A stretch of 64,000 nucleotides of DNA from Nilaparvata lugens (Eukaryota; Arthropoda; Insecta; Hemiptera; Delphacidae): positions 56,755,621 through 56,819,620 of the forward strand of contig NC_052507.1 of the NCBI RefSeq assembly GCF_014356525.2, in the 5' to 3' direction. Under the pieces are notes generated by a model. The model searched no databases. It was not told where the DNA came from and saw only the letters and a list, made by a program, of their open reading frames with translations. The position numbers were made by a program, and so were the translations under genes. Numbering within the stretch: the stretch's first letter is position 1; each line of letters starts with the position of its first letter. Shown here one piece after another: positions 12,154-24,260 of the stretch.

Positions 12154-13673
12154 CTTTTAATAATAGTTTTGGTTTTTGTTATCTAATATTCTGTCTTTAT
12201 TCAACGTTCATTTTGCACATTTATCCATTCATATAACTGATATGATTTAGCAATGCATCAGCAGAATGGTGGTAATAGTGGAATAGATATAGAATGAGAC
12301 TAGAAGATGGATAATACTTAAGTGACCCAGTTTATAGTATGTATGCAAACTAGCTTCATGCCATTATGATCATTGTTCTATGGCTCTATGACTATGAAAT
12401 GCTCTATCATCTATATGTATCAAGCTGTACGCTCTACTAGGTCAACCCTTGTTTAAATATTGAGGAAAGTTAATGGGATAGATAGTTTGATAGCTGGATC
12501 GTAGTGTAGCTCAACGATTTCAATTGAATAGTATTGTTATCGTATTTATCTATTCAATGATCACAAATATTGTATCTTATTATCATCGCATTGTCATACA
12601 AGTCGAAGTATTAACAAGGTGACGTGCAAAGTTTCAAGTTGGGGTTGCAAAATTTAGATGGAGTGCGGAAACTTCCTCTTGTTTCTCCACATGATTGAAC
12701 AATACCGTGATAGTAAAAAAAGAGCAGTTCATTCCAAATTCAAAATTGATCAATTATCAAGTGCATTAATCAAATTTGTTTTGGGGTATGATCACATTGG
12801 ATTGGTTTATGTGCAAGTGCATGTCATATCATGCATGAGCCAAGAAACAAAATATTGAAAGAGCCATTGAGACACGTTGTAAATTGTCTGCAGCTACTCA
12901 CACGGAACGCAACCATCAAGTGGTGAGAGTGCTCCTTTTGCTGATTTCAAATTTCATCTGCGCGCTTGGTCAGTCATGACCACACGTGCATCACTTTTTT
13001 CCTTTTCAAAGAAATATTCAGCTGTTTCCATACTTTTGACCTACCCTGTTTATAGTGTAGATATGGAGAAAGAGAATTTATATAAGAAGAATGAGAATAT
13101 AGAAAGCTTTGATTGCACTATTCCATCCATGTAATATCGGGAAGAGCAACTTTTCCTTCTTAAACGAGTAGGCGTGTTTTGTGATAAAGCGATTGTTCAC
13201 TCTAAATTCAAAATTCGTATAATTTAGAACATTTTTCTAGGAATCATTTTACACAAAACAAGACTCTAATCTGACTGCCTAGCCTACTACAATGAATAAG
13301 AATTTGGACACATTACACAAAAAATATTAACCTGACGTTATGCTACAAGCTCGAAGTCTGAAACTCCAAGACGCAATCCGAGTAGTTCAAAAGTCGAAAG
13401 AAGAGTGCCCGGAAAGAATGCATTTCTGTCTTCAGACCTGACTCTTGCAAAACGTGGAAACTAGACTATGGCAGAGTGGAAGAAGAGTCAGACACTGGTG
13501 AGGACGATTGGACGGAAACTCATTTCCCAGGCTGGGATGCTATAGTGAGGTCCACGTTATAATTCAATGGTATTGCTATCCTTGTCTTTTATTCAACAAA
13601 GTGCATAGTGCTATCTCTTTCTTGCTCTGCTTTGCTGCAGATCGTCTTGAAACAATGTAGAATTTATAATTAT
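12154..13673. repeat. 1.52 kb tandem duplication, unit 1
   Basis: The unit starts CTTTTAATAATAGTTTTGG and ends AGAATTTATAATTAT. It is followed immediately by a second copy beginning at 13674. I count only about six differences over 1.52 kb, including one-base homopolymer differences (GGAAACTAG against GGAAAACTAG; ATTTCCC against ATTTTCCC) and single substitutions. A 66-codon frame (12658-12858) is identical in both copies but has no domain. The unit ends lack inverted repeats, so this looks like a segmental duplication rather than a transposon. Confidence 0.95.
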
Positions 13674-15195
13674 CTTTTAATAATAGTTTTGGTTTTTGTT
13701 ATCTAATATTCTGTCTTTATTCAACGTTCATTTTGCACATTTATCCATTCATATAACTGATATGATTTAGCAATGCATCAGCAGAATGGTGGTAATAGTG
13801 GAATAGATATAGAATGAGACTAGAAGATGGATAATACTTAAGTGACCCAGTTTATAGTATGTATGCAAACTAGCTTCATGCCATTATGATCATTGTTCTA
13901 TGGCTCTATGACTATGAAATGCTCTATCATCTATATGTATCAAGCTGTACGCTCTACTAGGTCAACCCTTGTTTAAATATTGAGGAAAGTTAATGGGATA
14001 GATAGTTTGATAGCTGGATCGTAGTGTAGCTCAACGATTTCAATTGAATAGTATTGTTATCGTATTTATCTATTCAATGATCACAAATATTGTATCTTAT
14101 TATCATCGCATTGTCATACAAGTCGAAGTATTAACAAGGTGACGTGCAAAGTTTCAAGTTGGGGTTGCAAAATTTAGATGGAGTGCGGAAACTTCCTCTT
14201 GTTTCTCCACATGATTGAACAATACCGTGATAGTAAAAAAAGAGCAGTTCATTCCAAATTCAAAATTGATCAATTATCAAGTGCATTAATCAAATTTGTT
14301 TTGGGGTATGATCACATTGGATTGGTTTATGTGCAAGTGCATGTCATATCATGCATGAGCCAAGAAACAAAATATTGAAAGAGCCATTGAGACACGTTGT
14401 AAATTGTCTGCAGCTACTCACACGGAACGCAACCATCAAGTGGTGAGAGTGCTCCTTTTGCTGATTTCAAATTTCATCTGCGCGCTTGGTCAGTCATGAC
14501 CACACGTGCATCACTTTTTTCCTTTTCAAAGAAATATTCAGCTGTTTCCATACTTTTGACCTACCCTGTTTATAGTGTAGATATGGAGAAAGAGAATTTA
14601 TATAAGAAGAATGAGAATATAGAAAGCTTTGATTGCACTATTCTATCCATGTAATATCGGGAAGAGCAACTTTTCCTTCTTAAACGAGTAGGCGTGTTTT
14701 GTGATAAAGCAATTGTTCACTCTAAATTCAAAATTCGTATAATTTAGAACATTTTTCTAGGAATCATTTTACACAAAACAAGACTCTAATCTGACTGCCT
14801 AGCCTACTACAATGAATAAGAATTTGGACACATTACACAAAAAATATTAACCTGACGTTATGCTACAAGCTCGAAGTCTGAAACTCCAAGACGCAATCCG
14901 AGTAGTTCGAAAGTCGAAAGAAGAGTGCCCGGAAAGAATGCATTTCTGTCTTCAGACCTGACTCTTGCAAAACGTGGAAAACTAGACTATGGCAGAGTGG
15001 AAGAAGAGTCAGACACTGGTGAGGACGATTGGACGGAAACTCATTTTCCCAGGCTGGGATGCTATAGTGAGGTCCACGTTATAATTCAATGGTATTGCTA
15101 TCCTTGTCTTTTATTCAACAAAGTGCATAGTGCTATCTCTTTCTCGCTCTGCTTTGCTGCAGATCGTCTTGAAACAATGTAGAATTTATAATTAT
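13674..15195. repeat. 1.52 kb tandem duplication, unit 2
   Basis: The near-identical second copy abuts unit 1 directly and is about 2 bp longer. An 85-codon frame (14925-15182) is open here but shifted in unit 1 by the homopolymer differences. It is not recognised as a protein family and is probably not a gene. Sequence outside both ends is unrelated. Confidence 0.95.
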
Positions 15196-15199
15196 TAAT

Positions 15200-16330
15200 T
15201 AACCAAATTGTTCATCTTAATTATGTAAATTCATATGAAATTATTGAAAAATATGATTTAATGCTTAATAGAATATAATTGATTATTTCAAACTAGATTA
15301 AACAGTTAATATTAAATTAATCAACCTGTATCAGCTATCGTCCATAGAAGTCATTGACAAGACAGAGGTTCGGCAATGTTTTTCCCCTATCTTTCTCCAC
15401 TGCCATTATATTGTAAACCCCATTATAGCTATGCAGTTCTCAACCCTGAGAAAAATCCTCACCTCGTCCATCAGTTAGAAAAATGCAAGCTTTCCGTAGC
15501 CTATGCTGGGCAGCCAGCGAGGAAATTACGTTCTAATAAATACTATTAATTTATCTTACTGTCCAACTATGATTCTATATTCCACCAGTTCCAAATTCAA
15601 TGTCTTTTATCAATGATTTCTATCAAATCTATGAACTATAGGACCACTCTCAAACAAAGTTAGCAAAAAATATCAAACTGAATGCATGACGAATTGAAAA
15701 CTTGGCAAACTGAAAACTAGACGTAATAAAAAATTTTGAGAATTTTAAAATAGGCCTATAACTTTCATCGGTAAATGAAAAATCTATATGCAAAATTTCA
15801 AGTTAATCAGTTTAGTATTACAGACGTGATGATGCGTCGTCATTTATGAATTTCCTATCCTGTACGTGTTTAAGCCGATTTTCTATATAAAAAAATTCAA
15901 AACACAATAATAGCCTATAGCCAGATCAGTAAGTCCAAACATTTATTTCAAAAAGCATCTTTAGATGAAAATTCATCTTGATTCTCAGTCTAAAAAATTG
16001 GTTGAATATGTGATAATTTAATGATATCAGAGGAACTATAAATTCAATTACACAATACTATAATAGCTCAAAGCCTCATTGGAAATCAGTGGAAATTCAA
16101 AGTTCATTCCGATTTCAAATTCACTGTATCCCAAATTGCAATGAAATATTGGGAATACTTTCGAATTCTGGATATTTTCTGAATTCCTCAATAAAACAGT
16201 CTAATTCAACAACACTGTTATTCTGTGATAGTTTAGAGCCAGATCAGTTCCTAAACGTCTCTGTTACAAGCGGTTACCCCTCAACCCCTCCAACCAACGC
16301 TCCTTGCATCACCGTCATTGTACACTGTGG
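15200..16330. other. AT-rich DNA without recognisable gene
   Basis: A 91-codon frame at 16089-16364 runs into the adjacent family S MITE and shows no domain. Nothing else was seen. Confidence 0.4.
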
Positions 16331-16418
16331 AGACACTCACTCCTACTGTCAGTATTCCTTATGAATAGCATTTATACTCACCAATGCTACCAATGCTGCC
16401 AGTTTGAAGTGACTTTCT
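16331..16418. mobile_element. Fold-back MITE, family S, copy 4
   Basis: CACTCACTCCTACTGTCAGTATTCCTTATGAATAGC...CCAATGCTGCCAGTTTGAAGTGAC matches the family arms. A short internal CCAATGCTA duplication is present. Confidence 0.65.
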
Positions 16419-16534
16419 CTTTAGGGTAAAAGTAAACAATTAATAGCCGAAGTGAGCAAACAAACCCATCTGAGGAACAAACCAACACTGTGGAGGGTAG
16501 CGAAACCTGCCTGGGTTTACCTAGTTGTATCAGC

Positions 16535-16930
16535 ATCGTTACGCAGCTTCTTCTCTTCTCTTTGAGACTGTTTTGGTTCTATCTGTCTTGTTGCTTCCTT
16601 ATCCTATCGTATTGTTACGCACTTCCTTCTTCCCTCTTTCGTTTTATTCTGATTTTATAATAATTTATCTTCCTATCTTGCTATGATCTCTCTCCTTTAT
16701 CTAAGAAGTTTTTTGAGAAATCTATTTTCTTCTCTCTCAGTCTATGCTGGTTCTCTCCTCTTGCTACATTTTTGTTACGCACATTTTATTCTAATTTCTC
16801 CTCCTTATCTCATATTTCTCATAATTTTTTTCTTCCTCATCTATGAATAATAATATTAATGAAATCTATTTTCTTCTTTATTAATCTATTCTGGTTTTGT
16901 ATCCAGTTCTCAACTCCTCTCTGTTACTTC
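16535..16930. repeat. Degenerate pyrimidine-rich tandem repeat with TTACGCAC motifs
   Basis: GTTACGCA(C/G) recurs near 16540, 16611 and 16772, each followed by similar CTTC/TCTC-rich sequence and by TCTATTTTCTTC or TCTGGTT blocks. It looks like three or four diverged copies of a 70-160 bp unit. No coding potential was recognised. Confidence 0.45.
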
Positions 16931-17449
16931 ATTCCTTATTTCATCAAGATATCAAATCATTTTTTTCAATTTCCCGATTGATATCTCAATGAAGCAGTTA
17001 ATTTATTATGCTTTCTATAGTTTTGTATTCTTCACCTTGACATTGAGCGTTTCATGCTCATCACTTAATCTAAGCTGCATATTCCGTTATAGTTATATTG
17101 TACTTATTCAATTCAAACATCTATCTTCTACATATATCTACTTCCTTCACTAAATTTAATCTAATTTCAAATTTCTCAAGTTATATTGTGAATATTTATT
17201 ATTCTATTTTTAGTTCCAAGTTATTTTTCATCAGAACTCTTTCCCCAAATACAGACTTGTCTATGTGGGGAAAATTCACAAGTGTTTTATATTATTTATA
17301 CATGTACTGCATTTTTAATGATTTTGTGAATAAACTCAATTTGAATTTTAATTTGAATTCGACTTCAGTTATTGTGCGTCTTTGCTCATCATCTATTTGC
17401 TTTTACAATCTATCTTACTTTGGATTTTTATTCATCCCTTGATCAAATT

Positions 17450-18070
17450 CTTGATGAATCTTATACACTTCCATCATATTTTCTATTCAGCTACTCTCAA
17501 TTTTTTCCATTTTTTCCTCATATTGTTCCATCTCCATCATTCTACCCACTATTTTTGGTCTTCACCCTGAACCTATCGTGAATTTCCCCTCCTATTTTGT
17601 CCCCTGTGTCATGTTCTTCACAATCCCTCTCTCATCCACATCACTTCCACCAGTCACCTTCTTCACAAATCTCCATCTCTCAGTATTTCTTCCCTTACCC
17701 TATTCACATTCCAATCTTTTCTTGTTCATTCCTTCCTTAACATCCGCATCCTTAATCTTTGTCTTTAATTCTACTGTTTTACCAATCCTCTCACACTCTC
17801 TCTCTCTCATTTCTCTCTCAATATCTCATTTTATATCAATCACAATAGGTTCATTCCCTCCCTATACCCCAACACCACCCATAACCCATTCTTCTTGTCA
17901 GTACCCTTCTACCAGCAATTGAGTCTTCCTCGCTGACACTCTTCCTTTCATATTCTCTATCACATTCTCTAATTCACTCACTCACTCTTTCATTCTCTCA
18001 GTTTGTCTATCCTCTCACTCACTATTTATTTCTCTCTTTCCTTCTCTTGTCCTCACTGTTCAACCTGTCC
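17450..18070. repeat. Polypyrimidine-rich tract
   Basis: About 600 bases with strong C+T bias on the plus strand, including CTCTCTCTCTCATTTCTCTCT. Overlapping Ser/Pro/Phe-rich frames (17372-17922) follow from composition. No splice signals or domains. Confidence 0.5.
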
Positions 18071-18079
18071 TCTCTCTTC

Positions 18080-19130
18080 ATCTATTATTTGAGTAGCATC
18101 GAATCGCAGAGCAAATATTTTGGATGATGTTTTGGTGAAGCCCAAGGTATTTGAACAGAACCATCCACTGTTGTTTTCTCTGCTACCATCCGTCTGGAAT
18201 TACCCTGAAACAATCGCCTGAACTCGCTGAGAACATAAACATGTGTGGGAAAACTCAAAACATGGGTCCTCTGCCAAAGAATAATCAGATATATATTTCC
18301 CAAATTTGAGTAATAACCTTTGTCGAATGAATCATTCTACGAACTGAAATCTCGTCTCGAAAGATTCTCTGACAGAACTGTTTTGAGTAAACCTCTTATG
18401 GTAAGATTCGTTTTTGAATTTCAGCGTTGATTGGATGTGAGGCATCTATATCATTTGCGAGAAATTCTGACAATTGCTGTGATGGATAGGCTGTATATTT
18501 CGAGTGAAACAGCTCGAAGTTGTCACAAACAATATTAATTCAAACATGCAAAAGCATTAATATCGAGTTGATTGCTTCATCTTCAACAATCTCCAGTGAA
18601 GTATGTGTTCACTAGAATTTGATCATCATGTGAAATAACACTTTCACAAGTACACAGTAATGTGTACTGGTAGTATAAACAAGTACTTCTCTAGTAATCG
18701 ATTGATGTGACAATCTCAAGTAGTTTTATCTGACCACTATGATAAAGACAGACTTTGTGATTGATACCTTCACTTTACTGGTGGAAAGAAGTGAATATCA
18801 TAGAAATTCAGCCATGAGGAATGAGGACAGATAATATGTATCTGTTATCGTGAAGATTACTATTATAGAATTAAGGGGAATCAAATTGTATTAATATTGC
18901 TCTTTAATATGACGGAAATTTTTTCCAATGAAGTTTTTGTTATGTATGTTTTAGGACGCTGGTACCGTGCAAAAATCATGAGAATTATAAACATAAACAT
19001 TCATTATTTTGAGTTATTACACATTCAAATTATGACGGTATGAGTTGAGGAAGTCAAATGGCAATTATATGATCGATTGGAAGTTAACCTAAGAAAGTGG
19101 ATTGGTGCAGTGGTCGTTATAATTTGATGT
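18080..19130. other. Intergenic DNA, nothing recognised
   Basis: No supported gene, RNA or repeat. Confidence 0.4.
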
Positions 19131-19306
19131 GTTAGGGTGGGCACAGTAAGTCAAGACAAGACTAGTCACAATACTTCACATAGTTGCTTATGAAGCAACA
19201 CACACCGATTAGTCATTGCAATTAGACATGTCTTCATGAGCAACTATGTGAAGTATAGTGACTAAACGTGTCTTGTCTTGACTATTTGGTGTGTGCCTAG
19301 CCTTAC
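19131..19306. mobile_element. Fold-back MITE, ~175 bp
   Basis: The left arm includes GTCAAGACAAGACTAGTCAC and TACTTCACATAGTTGCT. The right arm contains their reverse complements (AGCAACTATGTGAAGTA, AGTGACTAAACGTGTCTTGTCTTGAC). The outer ends GGGTGGGCACA and TGTGTGCCTAGCC also pair. The loop is about 50 bases. Non-coding. Confidence 0.8.
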
Positions 19307-19309
19307 AGT

Positions 19310-20265
19310 TATGTGAATTTTTCTGCTTTTTTTGTCAACCTCAGTCTCATCAATTGTTATGTTTTTGTTTCAGATATTCCAGGAAATTCAATTAGAATGG
19401 TCAACAATATGAGATTTCAGCTGATGAGCCTCTGTGACAAGATAAAAAATTATTGACTGTCACCGTAGAAAGTATTATATTCCAGTTTTATAATAAATGT
19501 ATAAAATTTGCAAAATATTATCTGTATTGGAAGATATTTGTTATGTTCAATAAAAAATGAAGTTGATATATTATGTGATTGATGTGATTATATTTTTGTT
19601 TATGTTTGAAATAAATGGAAATTTTATACGTTGGTTGTTTCTTGATCCGAGTATTCCATGAACACTAAAATTGGTTGATTCTCAGGTTAAGCAACAAGAC
19701 TCTTTAGACCATTCACAGAGAAAATGAATTCACAAAAATACCTCCCTAGAGAAACAGTTGCATGATACCTCTCTAGAGAAACATTTGCAAGGGTGATAAT
19801 ATTAACACATTGGGATGATTAAATTCTTCATCGAAAAGTGCATGGTATTCCACTCATTTAATAACTATCATCTAAACATGACTTTTTAATGATCCTCTCG
19901 AATAGAATTTGATAAACTATCATATTCTACTCCATTAATGGATGAATTTTGGAATACTGATGCTTTTGCAGATAATACGATAGCAGATATTCTCGTATGT
20001 TTGTGAAGCTGTAATTCACTTAGTGTAAATATCGAGATTAGAATTCAGTACGTTGTGATGAATGGATCAATCGATTCAATGAATTGTTATATGTATGCTT
20101 GGATGTGATACAGCTCAGGCTTTCTTTGGCGCCTTACAAAACGTTCATATTGCTGCTTTCTTAAATGTAGAAGACTTAGGATGATTTTTTTTTTCATTTA
20201 TTGATGTGATAGATCAACAAGTTGTGTGATTAACCAATTAACCTGACAATCTCAATGCATGTAGA
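19310..20265. other. AT-rich DNA without recognisable gene
   Basis: Nothing supported. A short direct repeat, CCCTAGAGAAACAGTTGCA / CCTCTCTAGAGAAACATTTGCA, lies near 19743-19790. Confidence 0.4.
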
Positions 20266-20329
20266 ACAACTACTATCAATTTTGGGCTCAAAAATAGATC
20301 TGTCTTTGATAATGCGGATAATAAGGCTC

Positions 20330-20720
20330 AGGAAGATTTGGGAAGCTACTCTAACTTGGACTCACCACATTAAATTACCAAAAATAAGTTGAGCAGCAGT
20401 GCATTCGCCCTTAAACGTCTTTGTGGTGAGCTGGACCAGGATGGTATTCGTCAGGCCTATTTTGGAATTTTTCATTTTCATATTCAATATGGCCTAATAT
20501 GGCTGTGCAGTGTGCAGCACAAACGCAGGATACTTTATTTTCAATGCAGAGGAAGGCTGTCATTGTCAGAGCTCCATTTCGAGAACATTGTGGAGACATT
20601 CTGAAGGATCTATTAATCAACAAACAAGTTGTGGAGTCATCAATGGACTAATCCCCTAATCTTAAACCAACTGATAAAACAAGAACTAATATCACAAACC
20701 GGCCTACATCTTACTAAAAC
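20330..20720 (+). pseudogene. Decayed C-terminal fragment of a non-LTR reverse transcriptase
   Basis: The frames together read LTWTHHI, then SSSAFALKRLC, then QAYFGIFHFHIQYGL (about 20389-20604), then QRKAVIVRAPFREHCGDILKDL in another frame. This order (thumb-region helix, L..D..R..YF..FHS...YGL, then RKA.R......C...F) is the conserved segment after the catalytic domain of jockey/CR1-type non-LTR ORF2 proteins. At least two frameshifts and in-frame stops separate the blocks. No catalytic YADD region is nearby, so it is a small dead remnant. The conclusion rests on motif order recognised by eye. Confidence 0.65.
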
Positions 20721-20893
20721 ATTATAGGAGTTATATTAGTTATAGGATTTATGTTGTACTCGAATTACAGAAGTTTCCTAAGTGGTGGTCACTAACAAAT
20801 TAATCCGTTCTCAACTACTATAAAATGGGCTGCAGGTTTATGCATAGTAGTTCGAGAACTCTAGCAGTATAAATCTACATAGTTTATGAGCTA

Positions 20894-20984
20894 CGGTGAG
20901 ACTCACTCTATACTGTCAGCATTGATTGAATGAAAAGTATTAATTCCATTTATGGGAAATGCTGAGAGAATATAAAGTGATTCT
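20894..20984. mobile_element. Fold-back MITE, family S, copy 5
   Basis: GGTGAGACTCACTCTATACTGTCAGCATTGATTGAATG...TATTAATTCC...GGAAATGCTGAGAGAATATAAAGTGATTC. The left arm is well conserved; the right arm is diverged. Confidence 0.65.
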
Positions 20985-20989
20985 TGAAA

Positions 20990-21930
20990 CATTGTACAGT
21001 GAGGATCTCACTTTAGTTCCAACTTAATTTACCTCTATAGTTTATAAACCAGTCCATCCAGTGAGATTCATACTTCAAATCTACTTCTTATTAGTTATGT
21101 TCGAATTCATCTACGAGTACCACTACATGAACTTGTACTCTGTTATATTTTATAGCGAAATGCTCTAGAATATTACTTCATTAGAGATGTAAACCACTTT
21201 TAATACAGATTCTATAGAATTATTATCACAGTATCTGAACTGAATTTTAATTTATTTCAGATCATGAAATTAAGTTGAATATTGTTACATCTTGGAGTTG
21301 GACAATGTTCATTCTTACTTAAGAATAGACAATAAATTTGTTCGTATAAACTAAAAAAATCAAATGGAGAGAAGTGACTGAGTTTCTACTTCAATAACAT
21401 CGAATAGATCTTTTATTCAATATTTTAAGAAAAATTGTTGAATTTTGATTAGATGAGATAGGGAAAATATATACAAAAATGGTTCTTTTGAAAAATATGA
21501 AAGAATATTATTGAAAGTATGAAAATCAATAGAGAGAATAAGGGATGCAGTAAAAAATTACAAAGAAGTATAATATCTACCGACTATAATACAAGTATAG
21601 TAGGAAAAGTATTATTTAAAGTATGAAAATCAATAGAAAGGATAAGAAATTCACTAAAATATTACAATGAAGTATAATATCTACCTGATACCTACCTCTC
21701 TCTCTAGTTTCTCTTTATCATGGACGACCACAGAATGGATTATTCCTCCAATAACTCACACCCCTACAACCTGTTTGTGATGACAGATAAATCGAATTTT
21801 CCGCTACTTTATACTGTTAAAACTGTTCAAAGTTTTCTCAAAGAATAATAATTACGATTTAATTGATTCATCAGCTTTCGGCCAATTCACATCAAATATG
21901 GTAATTTGGGACTCTTTTCATCAGGCTTCA
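20990..21930. other. AT-rich DNA without recognisable gene
   Basis: It contains two loosely repeated ~90 bp segments (AAGTATGAAAATCAATAGA...AAATTACAA.GAAGTATAATATCTACC at about 21515-21585 and 21618-21685). No gene. Confidence 0.45.
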
Positions 21931-21937
21931 GTAAGAG

Positions 21938-22035
21938 CCTATAGTGAGAGTCACTTGGAACTGACAGCATTGGTTGAATGGGACGCATTCATGTTATTCA
22001 TAGGGAATACAGGCAGTTTGAACTTTCACTATAGA
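21938..22035. mobile_element. Fold-back MITE, family S, copy 6
   Basis: CCTATAGTGAGAGTCACTTGGAACTGACAGCATTGGTTGAATG ... AGGCAGTTTGAACTTTCACTATAGAG. The CTATAGTGAG / CACTATAG outer ends are clearest here. The 167-codon frame 21898-22401 starts inside this element and is rejected as a gene. Confidence 0.75.
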
Positions 22036-22039
22036 GTGG

Positions 22040-22490
22040 ATTCAATTTCAGATTTTGCTGCAAGTGCCTCGGGCTATCAAACTTTGTGTAGTGCACTCTC
22101 CTACTCTCACTCACACCAACTCACTCCAACTCTCTCTTTTCTACCTCTCACTTCCAGCCACTCGTCCGGACAAAGCCTCGCTTGTTCGGCTGAAGCAAAC
22201 CGCCGGAAAGCTGTAAAAATTTATCGGAGATGCGGGAAATATAATTTCGTTTTCTCAGTAGCAGTTATGGATCTGTATCTCTTCCTTCCTTTATTTTGGC
22301 CACAGCCGTTTTACGAGACACTGCCGAATAACATGAAACTGAATAATATCTCCTCTCCACTCTCTGATAATTTCCCAGCTGCTTACTTTGATTGGAAGTG
22401 ACCTAGGAAATGCTAGGACCGAATCTGGAAGAGTATAACTAAAAAAAAGGTAAATAACAGAATAAGTGAATAACATAAGGATAACGAAAA
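22040..22490. other. Intergenic DNA, nothing recognised
   Basis: A frame continues through this stretch, but its protein has no domain and its start lies in a MITE. Confidence 0.35.
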
Positions 22491-22494
22491 GAAG

Positions 22495-22700
22495 TGGAGG
22501 AAAAATGGAAGAAGAAGAAGGAGAAGGAGAAGAAGAAGAAGAAGAGAAGAGGAAGATAAAATAAGATAAGGAGAAGAAGGGAGGAAGAAGATAAGATCAG
22601 GAGAAGGAGAAGAAGAGGAAGAAGAGAAGAGGAAGATAAAATAAGATAAGGAGAAGAAGAGGAAGAAGAAAAAGAAGAAGAAGATGAGGAAAACTGAGAA
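22495..22700. repeat. GAA/GGA-rich polypurine array
   Basis: Purines only over long runs. A segment AAGAGAAGAGGAAGATAAAATAAGATAAGGAGAAG is repeated at about 22540 and 22622. The Ser/Leu/Phe frame on the minus strand is an artefact. Confidence 0.9.
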
Positions 22701-22704
22701 CATT

Positions 22705-23510
22705 AGAAGTAACAGCAGTCAGCCAGGATCTACTGCCATCAACCGGCAGAATTCAGAAATTTATCAGGTAGGGTATAATTGTTTGAAAATAATCATCTTT
22801 GGCTGCAGGCGTGGTTACAAATTGAAGCTCATTTCTGATTGATTCGTCCTTGATTCTCGCATTATTCAACTATTGAATCCTGAAAGTCGAAAATCGAGGT
22901 CTTTTTTCCACAACATGTTTCAACTTTGAAGTCTTCTTCAAGTGAATGTATTTTCAAGTAGCCATGAACAAGAAAGTAAAGTAGTGCATCTTGTATTCTA
23001 TTGTTCGATCCAACTTCACTGGATGGGGGAATGGTGTCTTTTATTAGATTCCTCTTCCATCAATATATTCTAGATTTTCGGATTTTATTCGTATTCAAAT
23101 TCATTAGCCAAAAACTCCTATAGACGGAATAGACGAATACATGTTAGTACCCATTAATTCTCGAATAAATCATCAAATTTAATAAAAATTCAATTCAATT
23201 TAGATGTATTCATCTAATTTAAAATTTTTTTCGTGTGTTTTGAATTGTAAATTGAGTGTGTTACTGAAAGAATGTTAAATTGACACATAACCTAGATACA
23301 TTTGGACTGTTGTATAAATTAGATTTGGAATCGTTTTGGGCGTGAGCCTGCGGTAACTTTATGTAAGTTGTGTAATTCTGAATGATTAAATAAATAAATA
23401 AAACCACTATCATTTTCTTCGTCCCATGAGTAGGATCAGTGAAAGAAAGTAAGGGATAGGCAGAAAACAAGAACTTTTTGTGTAGTTGAGAAGTTGATAT
23501 TGTAGTAATT
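22705..23510. other. AT-rich DNA without recognisable gene
   Basis: Nothing supported. Confidence 0.4.
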
Positions 23511-23514
23511 ATTC

Positions 23515-23863
23515 ATATTGAATGGATAAGACTAAGAAATTGTTCAAAAACCACCGATTTATTGATACTTGGAAAGACCGGTTTCGGTTATTACACCATT
23601 GTCAATCTCTGATAAACTGACATTGAGAGATTGTCAATGGTGTAATAACCGAAACCGGTCTTTCTAAGTATCAATAAATCTGTGGTTTTTGACAATTTCT
23701 TAGTCTTTTTCATTCAATAGAAAACAAGAAGGTAAACTGACATTGAGAGATGATAAACTGACATTGAGAGATTGACAATGGTGTAATAACCGAAACCGGT
23801 CTTTCTAAGTATCAATAAATCTGTGGTTTTTGACAATTTCTTAGTCTTTTTCATTCAATAGGA
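23515..23863. mobile_element. Fold-back element with one arm duplicated
   Basis: The left arm (about 23515-23615) reads AAGACTAAGAAATTGTTCAAAAACCACCGATTTATTGATACTT then AAGACCGGTTTCGGTTATTACACCATTGTCAATCTCT. The right arm (about 23624-23720) is its near-perfect reverse complement. The right arm, preceded by AAACTGACATTGAGAGA, is then repeated at about 23735-23863. The AAACTGACATTGAGAGAT block occurs three times. Non-coding; a 3' portion of some retroelement is possible because of the repeated arm. Confidence 0.8.
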
Positions 23864-23869
23864 AAGAAG

Positions 23870-24260
23870 CAGGATGTGATCGAGATATGAGAATGGAGAC
23901 GTAGAGATGGATGAGAGACCAAGTTGGATTATGTAGACGGTGATGAGGATATGTAAGGGAATCTTAGAAAGAAGCTACAAAAGGAATAATTGAGAGGAAA
24001 TTAATAGAAAAAGGCCTTTGGACAACCTTCGATAGACCTTAAGATGGGCCTAGAAGAATCTGGATGGGAAAGAGACATAGCAAAGATTGTTGTGTGAATA
24101 AGAAAATACTTGTTAAGATAGAATCATTCCATATACTGTATTACATCAGAATGATGTCTCTATTGGAAGAGAGTCAGCAGAAGAAGAAGTGTAAGTAACA
24201 TGAGAAGTGGACATAGACGATGGATCAGGAGATTGCAAGTCAGATTGCATGGAATTAACA
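23870..24260. other. Purine-rich intergenic DNA
   Basis: Nothing supported. It merges into the GAA array. Confidence 0.35.

Noticed and set aside
12658..12858. 66-codon frame conserved in both tandem units (also 14178-14378)
   Set aside because: Identity reflects the recent duplication of the whole 1.52 kb, not selection on the frame.
21898..22401. 167-codon plus-strand frame
   Set aside because: Its start lies at and inside a family S MITE, the protein has no domain, and no splice or promoter signals support it.
23624..23863. Hammerhead ribozyme of a Penelope-like element
   Set aside because: CTGATAAAC and CCGAAACCGG resemble parts of the core, but the strict CUGANGA box and a consistent stem II are missing.
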